Assembly: GCA_038025085.1 (NCBI GenBank)
Contig: CM076152.1
Coordinates: 38,877,501-38,941,500 of the forward strand
Source: Tetragonia tetragonoides
Lineage: Eukaryota > Streptophyta > Magnoliopsida > Caryophyllales > Aizoaceae
Length of the DNA: 64,000 nucleotides
Reading direction: 5' to 3'
The position numbers were made by a program, and so were the translations under genes. Of this stretch, positions 46,552-60,300 are shown one piece after another; the stretch's first letter is position 1; every line of letters begins with the position of its first letter. Below the pieces are notes generated by a model. The model did no database searches. It saw only the letters and a program-made list of their open reading frames with translations, and was not told where the DNA came from.

Positions 46552-46605
46552 ATTGTGCTTTTTTCTGAAAATTGTCAGAAGATTTATGTGCTGAGGGCAG
46601 CAACA

Positions 46606-49600
46606 ATGGGTTCTTTCAAGGTTGCATATTATCTACTGCTCTGCCTATTAATTGGGGCTTGCCATTCTCTTGAAGATATTGGAGGGTTCGAACAGAACCA
46701 AACTGCAACCCTGTTTGTGAATGCTTCCACTGGACAGCCAATTCCGGATACATTGTTTGGGATATTCTTCGAGGTCATTCTCTCCAATAACTACTAGTAG
46801 TTTTCCATTTTGGTTTCTTTGAAGTTGAAATACTGTTTTATCTTTCCATTTTTCCATTTTGGTTTCTTTGAAGTTGAAATATCTGTTCTTCATGTCTTGC
46901 CTTTCAGCAACACCACCAAGTTTTTATTTTTTGTTTTCGTCATATTCTGTTGTTTATATAGAATTTACATATGGAGTTTTAGATAATGCTTTGCTTCCAA
47001 ATGAATAATGAATACTGAGGGAAATGCTATATGTGCAGGAAATCAATCATGCAGGATCTGGTGGACTTTGGGCGGAGCTAGTGAGCAATAGAGGTATTCT
47101 GAGTGCTTTTAATCTAGAGGAGATATACTTTGTTCACATACCAAAAGAAATAATGTAATTGGTAGAACCGTAGAAGGAAAAGGTTGAAGAAGTCATCCCC
47201 TCATTAACATTTGTTTGTATCTTGTGATATTTGGACGGCTGGGTTTATTTGATTGAATATGCACGCAAATGTGATTACAGGTTGGAAACTTGGTGCTATT
47301 GGTAAATTAAAATTGACAGGAACATATTGGCTTTATTGTAATTCACTAATTCAGTATGCTTACAATTGTCAGTTGCTTATATAGGGCAGTAGATTCCTGT
47401 AAAAGGAAAAATCATGCTTATGCTTCTAATTTAGGAAGTTTCTGCTTCTAGGATTTGAAGCTGGAGGTCATCACACTCCATCAAACATTATGCCTTGGTC
47501 AATAGTAGGAGATGAGTCATCTCTAATCGTGTCTACTGACCTTTCGTCATGCTTTGAGCGTAACAAAGTGGCTCTTCGGATGGATGTTTTATGTGACAAT
47601 GATGGTTCCAGCATTTGTCCCAGTGGTGGTGTAGGAATCTATAACCCTGGATTTTGGGGAATGGTAAGGATTTTTCTTCCCTTCTTGTCTGTTGGGTGGA
47701 TCAACTGAAGTATATTGTTAATCATCAGCAACTAACTACCAATCTAACAAGAGGTGGTTAAAGTGTAGAGCAGAGCCGCCTAGCCTAACTTTTTTTAAAA
47801 TGGAAGAATGCAAGCATCATTTATAAATGAATCCCTATGTACAACCGAAAGTCATAGTTATGCTCCCCTAAGGGCCTAAACACGTATTTTAATCAAAATT
47901 CACATAATGAAGGGATGATAATACTAGGATTTGGGATTTACTGCAGTTTGTTTATAGCTTCTCTTGGCCTATTCTGTAGTATATCATATGTTAGCTTGCT
48001 AAGGGCACTCCAAATCTCCAATTAAGCACCTGAATGACTTGACTTTGTGCTCTTCTTCAACAATGGTCTCTACTCTTAAAGCAAGATTAGTAGTTGGAGC
48101 ATCATTTTGTTGCAGAAATCTACTTAACCTTTCTGTTTCCTTTTTTTCTTTTTTTTTGATTTTGCAGAACATTGAACAAGGGAAGACCTATAAAGTAGTC
48201 TTCTATGTTCGATCATCTGATTCAATTAACATAACTGTGTCATTAACTTCCTCAAATGGATTGGAAGTGCTAGCTTCCAGCAATCTAATGTAAGAACTGT
48301 AACTTTAGAATAATTTTAAACATAGGTTACTATCTATATGCATTTTGAACCATAATACCCCATTGTTGTTGCAGTTCTGATGCATCTGATGTTGCTAACT
48401 GGACAAAGAAGGAAATTATGTTGGAAGCTAAAAGTTCTAATACAAACTCAAGGCTTCAGTTGACAACTAGTAAAAAAGGAGTGCTGTGGTTTGACCAAGT
48501 ATCAGCCATGCCAACTGATACACACAAGGTGGATATATCTTACCTAGGAATATATATGTTCGTCAACAATGTTTCTTAATATTTTCCCTTATACTTCAGT
48601 AATTTCTTTTATACATAGGGACATGGATTCCGCAAGGACCTCATGAAAAAGATTATTGATTTGGAACCACGATTTATTAGATTCCCGGGTAAACTTCTAT
48701 GCTCATGTCTTTGTTGTTTAGTGTTTTTGTCTTGGACTTGTAAAAGAATCTTTGCATTTTCTTCATTTTTTCATTTGCAAGTGTTGCTGGAAAGTCTTAG
48801 AAGCCATATTTTAAATGCTAAAATACTATTACAAAAAAGAAAAAAAAGACTAAATCCATGATCTTGTCATATCCTCCTTAATTTCATCTAAGTAATCTGT
48901 ATAATGCATTGCTTTAGGTGGTTGTTTCGTCGAGGGTGAATGGCTGAGAAACGCATTCCGCTGGAAAGAGAGTGTTGGACCATGGGAGGAGAGACCTGGA
49001 CATTTTGGTGATGTTTGGATGTACTGGACTGATGATGGACTTGGGTATTTTGAATTTCTCCAAGTAGGATTCATGAGCTTTTCTCTAGTTGCCTCTCTGC
49101 TTTCTTGACATCAATAATGAAGTACTCAAGTAAAACTAAGTATTGTATTTTTGCAGTTGGCTGAAGACCTTGGTGCAGCTCCAGTATGGGTGATTAATAA
49201 CGGTATGAACATTGTATTACTATTGGCTCTTTTGTCTGTCATCTAAACTTTGTGTCGGATCTTTACCTGGTGTTGTGACTATTACAGGAATTAGCCATCA
49301 AGATGAAGTTGAAACGGCAAATATTTTACCTTTCGTGCAGGTATGTCCTATTACCTGGCATGTGTGCCACAACTAAAAAAAGTTATTTATTGCATGGTGC
49401 ATTGCGTTGACTGCTTTTGCTGATGCAGTGGCTCTATAGTCTATTAGTAGCAGTTTTCTTAGTGGACTAATACTGTGGAAGTTTCCTTTAGTCGCTTTTC
49501 AATTTCTACCTCCGTGGGATCTTAGCTAAATGTGATCTCTACTTATTATTTGCAGTAATTCCATTCCCTAAAGTTTTTTATTCTATGAATGTAGGAAATG

Positions 49601-52600
49601 CTTGATAGTATTGAGTTTGCTAGAGGTGATCCCTCTTCTAAATGGGGTTCCATTCGAGCTGCAATGGGTCACCCAGAACCTTTTGACCTTAAATATATTG
49701 CTGTTGGTAATGAAGATTGTGGAAAGCCGTACTATCGAGGTATAAGTTTGTTTATTTATCCTGTGGCACAATAATCAATACAAATATACAGAAGTGAGCT
49801 CTAAACTTTGCTGTAGTTATTGTTCATGAATGAAACCTCACAACAACAAAAATCCACAAAAATTAAAAGTAAATGAGTTTAATGAATTACAGTGGTTAAG
49901 TAGATAGAACTCTACATTTCTTTGTGAATGAAGAGCAAGATCACGTGCATTGCACATCTTGCACGTGCATCACGACTCACGAGTAATAAATCCTACTATA
50001 ATACTATCTGCACAATGTACAATTTTCTATTTCTCATGTCAATGTTCCACACTTTTCGTTTAATTTAAATTTTTTAACGGCGATATCATTGTTAAGAAGG
50101 ATTGTTACAAAATTTTTTTGGTAGAAAGCAATTAAGTCAGATCAATGCTATTCACATAATAGTTATTATTTTAGAGTCTGTTATTCTTATCATCTTATGT
50201 CTATATGTTATGCCGATGTGATCTCATGTAGACTCATTTTGATCCCTTCCTCCCAGGAAATTACCTAAGGTTTTACGATGCCCTGAAAAAAGCCTATCCA
50301 GACATTCAAGTTATTTCAAATTGTGATGGCACAGGCGCTCCATTGGATCATCCAGCCGATCTTTATGATTTTCATGTAAAATTCTCAAACTCTCCCTTGT
50401 GTATGTCCAAATGTGAGACATCTCTTTGGTATGAGTAAAAAGTTAACTGAACTGACGGGTGCCTTATCATGTCTCTTGGTTTGTGCCAGATATATACATC
50501 TGCAAGCGATATGTTTTCTAAGACTCGTAAATTTGATAATACACGGCGTAGTGGGCCAAAGGTACACTGATATGCCACTTGTAAAATGGGTAGTCTTTTT
50601 TCAAACTAGGTGCTTCTGATCCTTTCTTTTTCTATGTTTAACAGGTTTTTGTGAGTGAATATGCTGTGACTGGAAAAGATGCTGGCAAAGGAAGTCTTCT
50701 TGCTGCATTGGCTGAAGCTGCATTTCTTATTGGAGTAGAAAAGAATAGGTAATCGTTACATACTGTCAGACCCTGTAAGCTGTGCATGAACCACATTTTC
50801 CCTTATGCACCCATCTGAATCTGACATACCACAAAGATGCTTCAAATTGCTAGCTATCTGTTGATATATGTATAAACTGTTGCTTTCTGAAGGATCCAAC
50901 ATGCAACCTCTAAATGATTCGGAACATATATATATACAGGAGCGTAAAAACTTTGTGTCTCATTCAATATACTTTTCCTTACTGGTCCTTGACTAACTGC
51001 AAGTGCATCTTTAAATGCAGTGATATTGTTGAGATGGCGAGCTATGCTCCACTTTTTGTGAACACCAATGACAGAAGGTATCTATTTCTCCTTTTCCAAT
51101 GCTAGTCTAGACATAGTGATTGACTTGAATGACTTCCACAGGATGAACGATGATTCAAACCCCCAGTAGTTTCCATGTGTTAATTCCCCCTTTCCTAGTA
51201 AAAATGTACAATATTTTCTCTATTAGGAATACATCCCCCCATTCACCCCATTCTACACTTTACATTGAATGCTTGGCCTTTTTCGGATGATGAGTTTGAT
51301 GAGTGCAAAACCCTCGTTCTAAAGGTGGACGCCAGATGCAATTGTTTACAACTCCTCCCATGTATATGGTACTCCTAGTTACTGGATGCAACAGTTTTTC
51401 ACAAAGTCCAGTGGGGCAACTCTTCTTAAGACAATGCTTCAAGCTAGCTCATCGGCATCACTTGTTGCCTCCGCAATCAATTGGAAGGATGCAACGAACA
51501 ACAAGGATTACATGACTATTAAGGTATGCCACCTGTATGAGCTTTAAACATTTTTAGCACTAGTACTGGTTATGCTTGATTTGTCATATAATTGGGATTG
51601 CATGGACGCGGTGCGGAATTTGCTCACTTCTCCCTGAAATACCTTGAGAAGCTGTTGGGGAAATTTCTTTGCGCTTATTCCTCTCATATTAGCTTAATGC
51701 CCACCATAATTTTTCAACTGACAGCCTGAAACTGCATAAAAGTGGAAACAAAGTACCATCGTTTTGTTTCTGAAGAAATCTTCCCAAGTTATGTTTCCCT
51801 TTCCCCTTAAAATTGTATTATAGTTAATGTTGTCTATTTTCATCCTTTGTCCTGCTAGTGGTGGTGGACCCTATCATGTTTATGTCATAGGATATTGTTG
51901 ATAGTCTCATTTACCTGGTGATCTGCTGCCAGTTTAAGTTCCATTGTGATTCCATACTTCCCCTCTTTGATGAGCTAAAACTCATACAGAATAATTGCAT
52001 CACTTTGGCAATTGTGTCCAAGAGCATTTACCTGGTGTGAAAATTGAGTTATGTTATAGTACCGTACACTAGAAGGAACTCAACTAGTCGAATTGATAGT
52101 TTGTGGGTTATACTTACACCCAAGACCTTGGATCAAAATTTGTTTGCATCAGCTTTTGTGCTCTGCATATACCACCTCAAAAGTCAAAACACCACCTAAG
52201 TCTCAATCTCAGTTGAAGGCCAAATTTTTCCTCGTTGCCAGCTGCCACAGCTGGAGAAGTTTTGGCTAATTGATGTATTATCGATCGTTTGGAGAAAAAT
52301 CTTTGATTTAAGCAACAATATAACTCTATATTTCTGTTCATTAAAGAAGTTCTTCGAGAATTGGACATGTTTTTCGTTCATCTTTGCCCCTGATAAACTT
52401 GTGATGCTCAATTGAGTTCCTGTCTATGCAAATGAGATTTTGATTTTCTAACAAGGTTATGACTGGTGCAGATTGTCAACTTTGGAAATAATCAGGTGAA
52501 CCTCAAGATATCCATAGAGTTCGATAAAAATTCTGTGCGGTTGAGTGGGTCAACAAAGTCCATTCTCACCTCTACAAATGTGATGGATGAGAATTCTTTT

Positions 52601-53482
52601 GCAAATCCCACAAAGGTAATATATGAAAAACATTTCTTTATGGCTGAAATGACAATGTACATGCATCCATATCGTTGATCGCTTTGTCAGTACTGTGTCA
52701 CAAAACCCCTTTCTGTGAAGTGGAAACTTCTTTCTCCAGTAGTTAGGCTAAGGAGTATATATGATGATCAAACTGTAGGGTTTAAAGGGATAGAGCACCG
52801 ATATTCGTTACAACTGATTCACTATCTAATGCTTCTACACTGAAGAACACCCAGTCCCGCTGCCCCTCTTCCCCCCGCCCCCACCAAAGAATATGTAGGC
52901 CGAGCAAGAGGCTGCTCAGTGAAACAATTAGCCATTCACATGCTTTGAGCATTAAAAAGATACAGAAAGCAGATTTTGTGTCTACACTCTCGAGTCTTGA
53001 GGGTTCATGCTCTGATCTACTTCTTTTCTGCATAACCTTCGCTGATGATCTTCTGCCTTATCCTTCCTACGAAACAAAATGGGATTCGAGTATTTAACTT
53101 TTAAACGTAGGAATTCATCCTTTTCATTTTGGTAATTGATTCCATTTCTTCTTCTTCCAATCTACTATGTTATTAGCTTTCTTTTGTCTTACAAATAATA
53201 TGAATGTTCTTGCATATGCTCTAAGGTTTAAGGCTTGTAAAAAAATATCGAATAAACTTGATTGTTACTTGCTAGAACGTAAGTATAAATGTGATCCAGA
53301 AGTTGTGAAAATTTATTTGTTGTTTGCAGGTGTCTCCACAATTAAGTAGGTTCGAATTCGGCAGCGAAGACGCAAATATCGTGCTCGAACCACATTCTTT
53401 CACATCATTTGATTTGTTACAAGAACAAGCAAGTTACCTGCGATTCAAAGGAGCTGAATCTCCCATCACAGATTCATCCTGA
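46606..53482 (+). CDS. ASD1: Alpha-L-arabinofuranosidase (GH51), 17 exons
   Basis: A secreted glycosidase that removes arabinose from cell-wall arabinoxylan and arabinan. Exons: 46606-46773, 47039-47093, 47452-47663, 48168-48289, 48375-48528, 48619-48688, 48918-49063, 49157-49202, 49288-49340, 49595-49739, 50257-50375, 50490-50561, 50645-50748, 51021-51077, 51325-51523, 52472-52615 and 53330-53482 (TGA). Every junction stays in frame, giving 672 aa (Arabidopsis ASD1 about 678). A signal peptide is clear (YYLLLCLLIGACHS). The acid/base Glu is in AVGNEDC (about residue 382) and the nucleophile Glu in VFVSEYAV (about 459). Other landmarks: FGIFFEEINHAGSGG, RFPGGCFVEGEWL and WMYWTDDGLGYFEFL. An AATAAA at 53777 may be the polyadenylation signal. 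Its 3' exons have degraded duplicates downstream. Confidence 0.97.
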
Positions 53483-53524
53483 TTCCTAACACAAATTGTA
53501 CCAGTAACAGTTACGGCTTCTTGT

Positions 53525-53800
53525 TAGTTGTGTTCTTGCTGTTAATAATGGGCCTGGTCCAGTTCTCACCAGGATAGCCTACCATTCATCGGACCTGACC
53601 GTAACTTTGAGAGGTTAGCTCAGTGCTCTAGTTTGTGGCCCAATCCTTATTAAAAAGCAAAAAAAAAGCAAAAAAAGGTTTCCACAATGGGCAGGTGCCA
53701 TAGTTGTATACTTGTATACCTGTATTGGCTGTATATAATAATTTCATGTAGCTAATTAGCTGCTATTGTACAAAGCAATAAAAGTCTTTTTCATGTACAA
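53525..53800 (+). repeat. Arabinofuranosidase 3' UTR, master copy of a duplicated block
   Basis: Contains agttgtgttcttgctgttaa, the ggacctgacc region and an AATAAA at 53777-53782. The block recurs at 54200-54480. Confidence 0.9.
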
Positions 53801-54199
53801 TGTCTTACAGGGTTTTTTTTCATTTCCATTATTGTCTTCCCCATCTCCCCTTCTCCTTAAACCTTTACCTTTACCTTTACTAAATTCACCAAAAAAAAGA
53901 AAAAAGTTTAATTCGCAAATACTTCACCTATACCAATATTCCCTCAACAATTTAAGCAATGGAGATCAAACTATGGGACTATGGTCCCAGTTTATTGTAT
54001 AGCATCTAGACTTGGTAAACGGGTTGGTTAGGTTGAGTTCGGGTCCTTTGCATGTCGGATCAAAAGTTAAAAGCAAGTCCAAAGTCTTGTTCGAATTGAT
54101 CCAACATGAAATTGGTGCCTAATTTAAATTGTTTCCATTTTACTCGCGTTTATTTTGAGATTGGTGCTTAATATTCTAGCATTGTCCTTGCTGTGTACA

Positions 54200-54480
54200 T
54201 AGTTGTGTTCTTGCTGTTAATAATGGGCCTGGTCCAGTTCTCACCAGGCTGACCTACCTTTCGGACCTGACCTTAAGTTTGAGAGTCTAGATCAGTGCTC
54301 AAGTCTGTGGCCCAATTCTTATTAAAACCCAACAAGAAAGCAAAACGGGTTTCCACAATGGATATGGTAGGTGCCATAGTTGTATATATACTTGTATAAT
54401 GTACAGGAGTACTCATATAATGATTCCACGTACATATGTTAGCTATTGTTTTTATACAAATCAATAAAAATCTCTTTTTT
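54200..54480 (+). repeat. Duplicate of the arabinofuranosidase 3' UTR
   Basis: Repeats the block at 53525-53800 in the same order, with many substitutions and small indels, including an AATAAA at 54463-54468. No arabinofuranosidase exon lies directly before it. Confidence 0.9.
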
Positions 54481-54521
54481 ATAGTTTCTTTTTTCTCTTT
54501 TCTATAGTTTTTTTCTCTCCG

Positions 54522-54522
<1 letters not shown>

Positions 54523-54591
<69 letters not shown>
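54523..54591. repeat. (TA)n microsatellite
   Basis: About 34 TA units just after the duplicated 3' UTR, at a breakpoint between duplicated blocks. Confidence 0.97.
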
Positions 54592-54592
<1 letters not shown>

Positions 54593-54815
54593 GAGGCAAC
54601 TAACGAATGTGTAACCTTAGCTTATTGCCATTTCTACCTTCAAAAGATCATCATAAAGATCAAAAATATCGTCCCAACAAAATGAATTGAGGTGATCTCA
54701 AATTAAACGTACATTGAATCTCACTTCGATCTCTTTCCTTGCATTCAATTCATAGCTCCAACTAGAAATTTCCTCTCATTACACATATATTGTACATAGT
54801 TCATTTCCTCTTTAA

Positions 54816-55976
54816 TTCATATAATTGAGATTACATGGATGATGTGCGAAATTTTCTCTCTTCTTCCTGAAATTCTTTGAGAAGCTGTTTGGGAATGTAT
54901 ATTTTTTCCTAATTACTTATCACTTTCAATGGAAAATTAATTTCATTTTAACACTAAGAACAAACATAAAAGTGTGATTCTAAAAATGAACTAAAAGAAT
55001 TATGTACAATATGTGTAATGTATGTGCAATAATTTTGGACATATTTGATATATAGTTAACATATTACATGTGGTTTTGATATATGCTTAATAATGGAGTC
55101 AAATGTTCAGAGAAATGCTGAAAATCATAGGTAATAGATGTTCCAAAAGATTATGTTGTATAATATAGAGTCTAACTCCTGCTAAGATAATGTTTGTTTC
55201 ATTTCTGAAGGTGGATGCCAGACATGATTGTTTTCAACTCCCCCCATGTCTATGGTACTCATAGTTACTGGACGCAACATTTTCTTAACAAAGTCCTATG
55301 GAGTCACTCTTCTAAACAAGATTCAAACTAGCTCCGCAAATTATCTTGTTGCCTCCGCCATCAAATGGAAGGATGCAACAAATGAGAATTACATAACTAT
55401 CAAGGTTTGGTCTCTTCTCCCTGACATTCATTGAGTTCATGTATATGAAAATGGATATTTTGATTCTCTAACAAGGTGATAACTGGTGCAGATTGTCAAC
55501 TTTGGAAATGAGCAGGTGAAGCTCATGATATCCATTAAGTTCGATAATCATAATGTGTGGTTCACTGGGTCCAAAAAGTCCATTCTCACCTCTATGAATG
55601 TGACAGATGAGAATTCTTTGGAAAATCCCACAAATGTTATAAATGAAAACCACTTCTTTATGACTGAAATGTCAAGTGTACATGCATGCATATCGTTAGT
55701 TCCTTTGTGGGTAAACTATGTCGCAATACCTATTTCTATGAAGTCGATACTTGTTTGTTTATCCAGTAGTTAGGGCAAGGAGTATATTTTATGATCAAAT
55801 TGTAGGGCTTAAAGGGATAGAGCACAATTATTCTTCACACTGATTCACTGTCTAATTCAATATTTTTCTGTTGGTTGCAGGTGTCTCCACATTCCAGTAG
55901 ATTTGATTTTGGCAGCGAAGACGCCATGCTGGAACCACATTCTCTAACATCAATAGATATGTTAGAGAACATGTAA
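54816..55976 (+). pseudogene. Truncated, scrambled arabinofuranosidase duplicate
   Basis: In order it holds: a piece like ASD1 intron 15 (54816-54900, matching about 51,575-51,660); a piece like exon 15 (55211-55404, with indels that break the frame); exon 16 (55492-55635, whose donor reads gttata in place of gtaata); and exon 17 (55881-55976, ending ...MLENM and TAA, shorter than the functional gene). The intron-15 piece lies before the exon-15 piece, the reverse of the real gene. The first 14 exons and both catalytic residues are missing. Confidence 0.9.
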
Positions 55977-56635
55977 ATACCTATCCTGTAATTGTTCATA
56001 TTTTGAATAATTAATTTTGAAACTTTATTGCTAGATCTAGAACCAAACCAGATTGAGCTTTAAACTAGTTTAGAAAAACACTATCAAATTGGGAATAGGT
56101 ACGTACTATATGGATTTTATAGATGATTTTGGCCTAACAACTTTGCACAAATAATACTAACTAATACTATCTAATTGAAAAGAACAATGATAAAATAAAA
56201 TACCGTATGAGAACGTCAAGAGCGACATTGTAAAGAAGACGGTGAAACAACTCTTGTTCATAATTAATCCTTGATGATAGGCCGATAGTGGTGAATCAGA
56301 GGAGTTGGTTTTAGTTGATGTTAACAAGGAAGTTTGTTTATAAAGGCCAAGCCGCCTAGGTACAATTGAGATATCTTTACACGGAAGGTCTCCTTTACCA
56401 AATCTTCTTGATTCTTAATTTATGAAAGGTAACCAAAATGAAATAACAAGAGATTTCAAGATAATATTCATTTTGATTAGTTGAAGTTTACAAAATGTTC
56501 ATCTTTTATTCCTTAGTTCCTAGTTAGGGAAATAATCCAAACGCAATCCTAAGATCTTTCAAAATTATTATGTGGAGTGATTGATTAATGAGTGAAGGAG
56601 AAAGCCCATAAAGTTACCGACGGTCAGCATAAACA
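55977..56635. other. Intergenic DNA
   Basis: No gene or element ends recognised; AT-rich. Confidence 0.5.
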
Positions 56636-56643
56636 CATTTGGG

Positions 56644-57288
56644 TAGAGCTGTCAAAATGGGATCCGACCCGAAAACTCGACCTATACCGACCCGAAAAGT
56701 ATCGGTCATGAACAAAGAATTCCAACTAAAAACCCGATACATACCGAACCTGAAAAATCGACATTTATTGGGTCAAACCCGAACCCGCTCTGGGTCGACC
56801 CGTTGGGTTGGGACGTTCCAAATAAAGCACCTCAACATGAGAAAAATGGATGAAAATTGACCCTATCATATCAAAATTTCCAACATATCAACCAACTTTG
56901 ACATTTGTAATTTCATATTTCTCTTAAATAAGAGTTTTTCTATTACTTATGAAACGATTTTGATACTTCTTTTGCATCACTAAAAACCCAATAACAGGTG
57001 AAAACCTTACGAAATATTTTTCAAGTAGATTAGAATTATATCTTTTATGTCTAATATCAATGTATCATGGCATTTTTTTATTTTAAAGCTGAAAATCAAA
57101 TTAATTATGCAATTATAACCAAATTAAAAAATTAAGTGTTCAACCTGTTGGGTCGACCCGAACCCGAACACATTGGGTTATGAATAAGCTTTTCTCAACC
57201 CGAAAATAAAACGACCCGACCTGTTAAATAACCCGACCGAAAGTGATCGTACCCGAACCCGACCTAACCGACCTGTTTAACACCTCTA
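56644..57288. mobile_element. hAT-type MITE rich in GACCCG motifs, 645 bp (copy A)
   Basis: The left end reads tagagctgtcaaa and the right end, on the opposite strand, tagaggtgttaaa. Perfect 8-bp target duplications CATTTGGG flank it (56636-56643, 57289-57296). Both subterminal zones consist of degenerate GACCCGA/CCCGAAC motifs; the AT-rich middle has no coding capacity. An 8-bp TSD and short terminal repeats fit a non-autonomous hAT element. Confidence 0.87.
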
Positions 57289-57366
57289 CATTTGGGTGTG
57301 TTTACTCTACATATTTTTTTGGGTGGAAGGGGGGGCACGCAGGCCCAAAAAAGCAAAAATAAAAAA

Positions 57367-60300
57367 CTACGACATACGAATAAGCCTTGGCTTGGTTCTA
57401 CCCATTAAGTTATCAAGGAGCACCTCCATCATCTCTGTAATTGGAGCATCAAATTCACACACTGTGGCTTGAGTGGTGTAACTGTGGTTCGCGAGCCAAT
57501 CGGCCGATGAGTTAGCCTCCCTGTAGACGTGCTGCAGCTTCACTTCCCAATGCTCCTGCGCTATTAGTTCCTTGCATTGTTCAATGCTAAAGAAGTAGGG
57601 GTTGTGATTTGGGGTTGCTGTCCTCAGCAAGTTGAAGACAAGCTCCGAATCCATCTCCACAATCAGTCTTTGAATTTTTATCCGTTTTGCAATCAGAAGT
57701 CCCTGCAACACTGCCATAAGTTCTGCTTTCACTGAGCTACAGATCCCGAGCTTGATGGTGAAGGCTTTAATGAACGCTCCATTATCCGAGCGAAATAAAC
57801 CCCCTCTGCCTGCGAGGCCTGGGTTTCCTCGTGAGGCCCCGTCAGTGTTTAGCTTGATCCAACCCCGCGTTGGTGGTTCCCAGTTGATGAGCGCCTCTGT
57901 ACGCTGGCGTTTCTTACCACACAGCGCCATATCCCTTTTGGACTCAGCTTCCAAATACTCCATTCCCTTTGTTTTAGCAAACATGTGCCTCTCACTGGGT
58001 ATATCATCTGGGTTACCCAGCGATCGGCAATTCCGCCACCTCCATATCCACCACGCAGTGGTGGCGAAGATGGTGACCCACTCATCCAAAGAGTCAATAT
58101 TTGTAGAAATCCAATCACGCAATGACGAACTATAAAATACCTGTTTAAGCGTAGGAGGACTATTTTATCCCATACTTCTCGAGCTACTGGGAAGTCTCGA
58201 AGAAGATGTATCCCCGACTCCTCAAAGTGCCCACAAGCAGAACACGCTGGGTCTTGGGCTATATGGCATCATACTCGGTTGGCATTGGATAGTAAGCTAT
58301 CGTGCATTACAAGCCAAAGGAAGTTACGCACCCTTTGCAACGCAGTAACTTTCCATATCTTTTCTCACTGCTTACAAGTAGCTTCATCCTTCCCCAAATG
58401 AATGATATCCAGGGCTGACTTGATAGAGAACTCACCCGAGGATGATGGCCCCCAAGAGAGCCTGTCGTGCACACTCGAGCCTCGCTGCACTTTATGAGAG
58501 GCAATTTGGTTCAAGATGTCATGGGGTAACAAGTGGGAGAATTCATCCCATTTCCAATTTTCTCCGTCCCAAAGTTCAGCAACTGGTTTGCACAAAAGCT
58601 CATCATTCAGTGGCTGATCAAGGAGAAAGTGGCCTGTCCGTTGCCCAGTTGTGGAGCCAAAAAAAAGTCGAGTTTCCATCGCCTATGACCATCTTAACCC
58701 CAGCTCGTAGGTGTGGTGCGGATTCAACCACTCCCTTCCAAGTATTTAACATATTACATGACGTTTTGAACATATCAAGATCACAACGTCCTGCGCAGTA
58801 CTTATCACGAAGCACGCGTGACCACAAATTTTGAGGCTCGGACAAAATTCGCCATCCAAGCTTTGTGAGGAACGCGGCATCAGTTTAGCGCATGGAACGT
58901 ATGCCCAGACCACCCGCCTCTTTCGTTTGCGTGATTGTGTCCCACTTAACCAAGTGCATCTTTCTTTGCTCATCACTGCTTCCCCAAATAAACGAGCGAG
59001 TTTTCTTGTCAATCTCATCACAAACGGAGCGTGGGAGCAATGCAGTTTGCACGGAGTAATAAGGTATGCTTGTGAGGGCCGCTTTGGCGAGCATAACTCT
59101 CCCTGCCATAGATAAGTACTTACCCTTCCATCCTGCCAACCTACTATTAAGGCGATCAAGGATGTGTTGGTACGAGGCTCTTGTGGTCCGACCCTTAGTT
59201 GTTGGCATGCATAGGTATTTTCCTAGGTCGTCCTCAACCTTCATTCCGGACATCTCAGCAATGGAGGACATGGTCTCCTCTGGCACTCCTTTAGAGAAAC
59301 ACACACTGGACTTAGAGAAACTCACCGTCTCCCCCGATGCGTCACAAAATTTGTTGAGGTAAAAACGAATGATCTCCATTTGTTCTTGGGTTGCTTCAGC
59401 AAACAACACAAGGTCGTCCGCGAAGAATAAGTGGGAAATCTCGGGGCCATTGTCACTAGCTTTGATCGGCCTCCATGCCCCCGTGCTAACCGCTTCATTT
59501 ATGATGTGTGTGAGTCGTTCATGCACAAGACGAAGATGTAGGGTGACAACGGGTCGCCTTGTCTCACCCCTCGGCTAGGCGAGAATTCATTAGTCATTGA
59601 TCCATTCCATAAGAATTTCATCCTTGCCGTTAATATACAACCCATGATAACCTCAGTTAGGTTTATGGGCAGCCCAAGGTCCATAAGAGTATCCTTGATG
59701 AAAGACCAACGAACTCTATCGTATGCCTTCTCAAGATCGATCTTAATTGCCATCATGCCATGTCCACGTCTCTTATTTTTCATGGTGTGGAGAAGTTCTT
59801 GGACGATGACAATATTGTCCGTTATCTGCCTCCCCGGAACAAAGCTGGTTTGGGTGAGTTCAATAACTTTTGGGAGTATGAGCTTAAGGCGATTTACGAT
59901 CGATTTTGTGATGAGCTTGAAGGCTACATTACAAAGAGAGATAGGTTGTAAATGGGATACCGCTTCAGGGTTCTCTATTTTGGGTATAAGCACTATGAGG
60001 GTTTCATTGAGAGCGGCTGGGGAGGTAGCACCATTAAGAATGTCAAGTGCGATGGCTGCGACGTCCTCCTTCACAAGGCACCAGTGACGTTGGTAAAAGA
60101 TAGCATGATATCCGTCGGGCCCAGGTTCTTTGAAAGGGCTCATCTCATCTAGAGCCTCTTTGATCTCAGTGATTGAAAAGCGTCGTGACAGGTAGCTATA
60201 CTCAGTAGTGGACAGCTCCGGGAATCGACCCCTGGATAGGTCAAAAGGACCTAGACTCGGGTTGTCATCTGTGTAGAGCTGCTCAAAAAAGTTTGTAACC

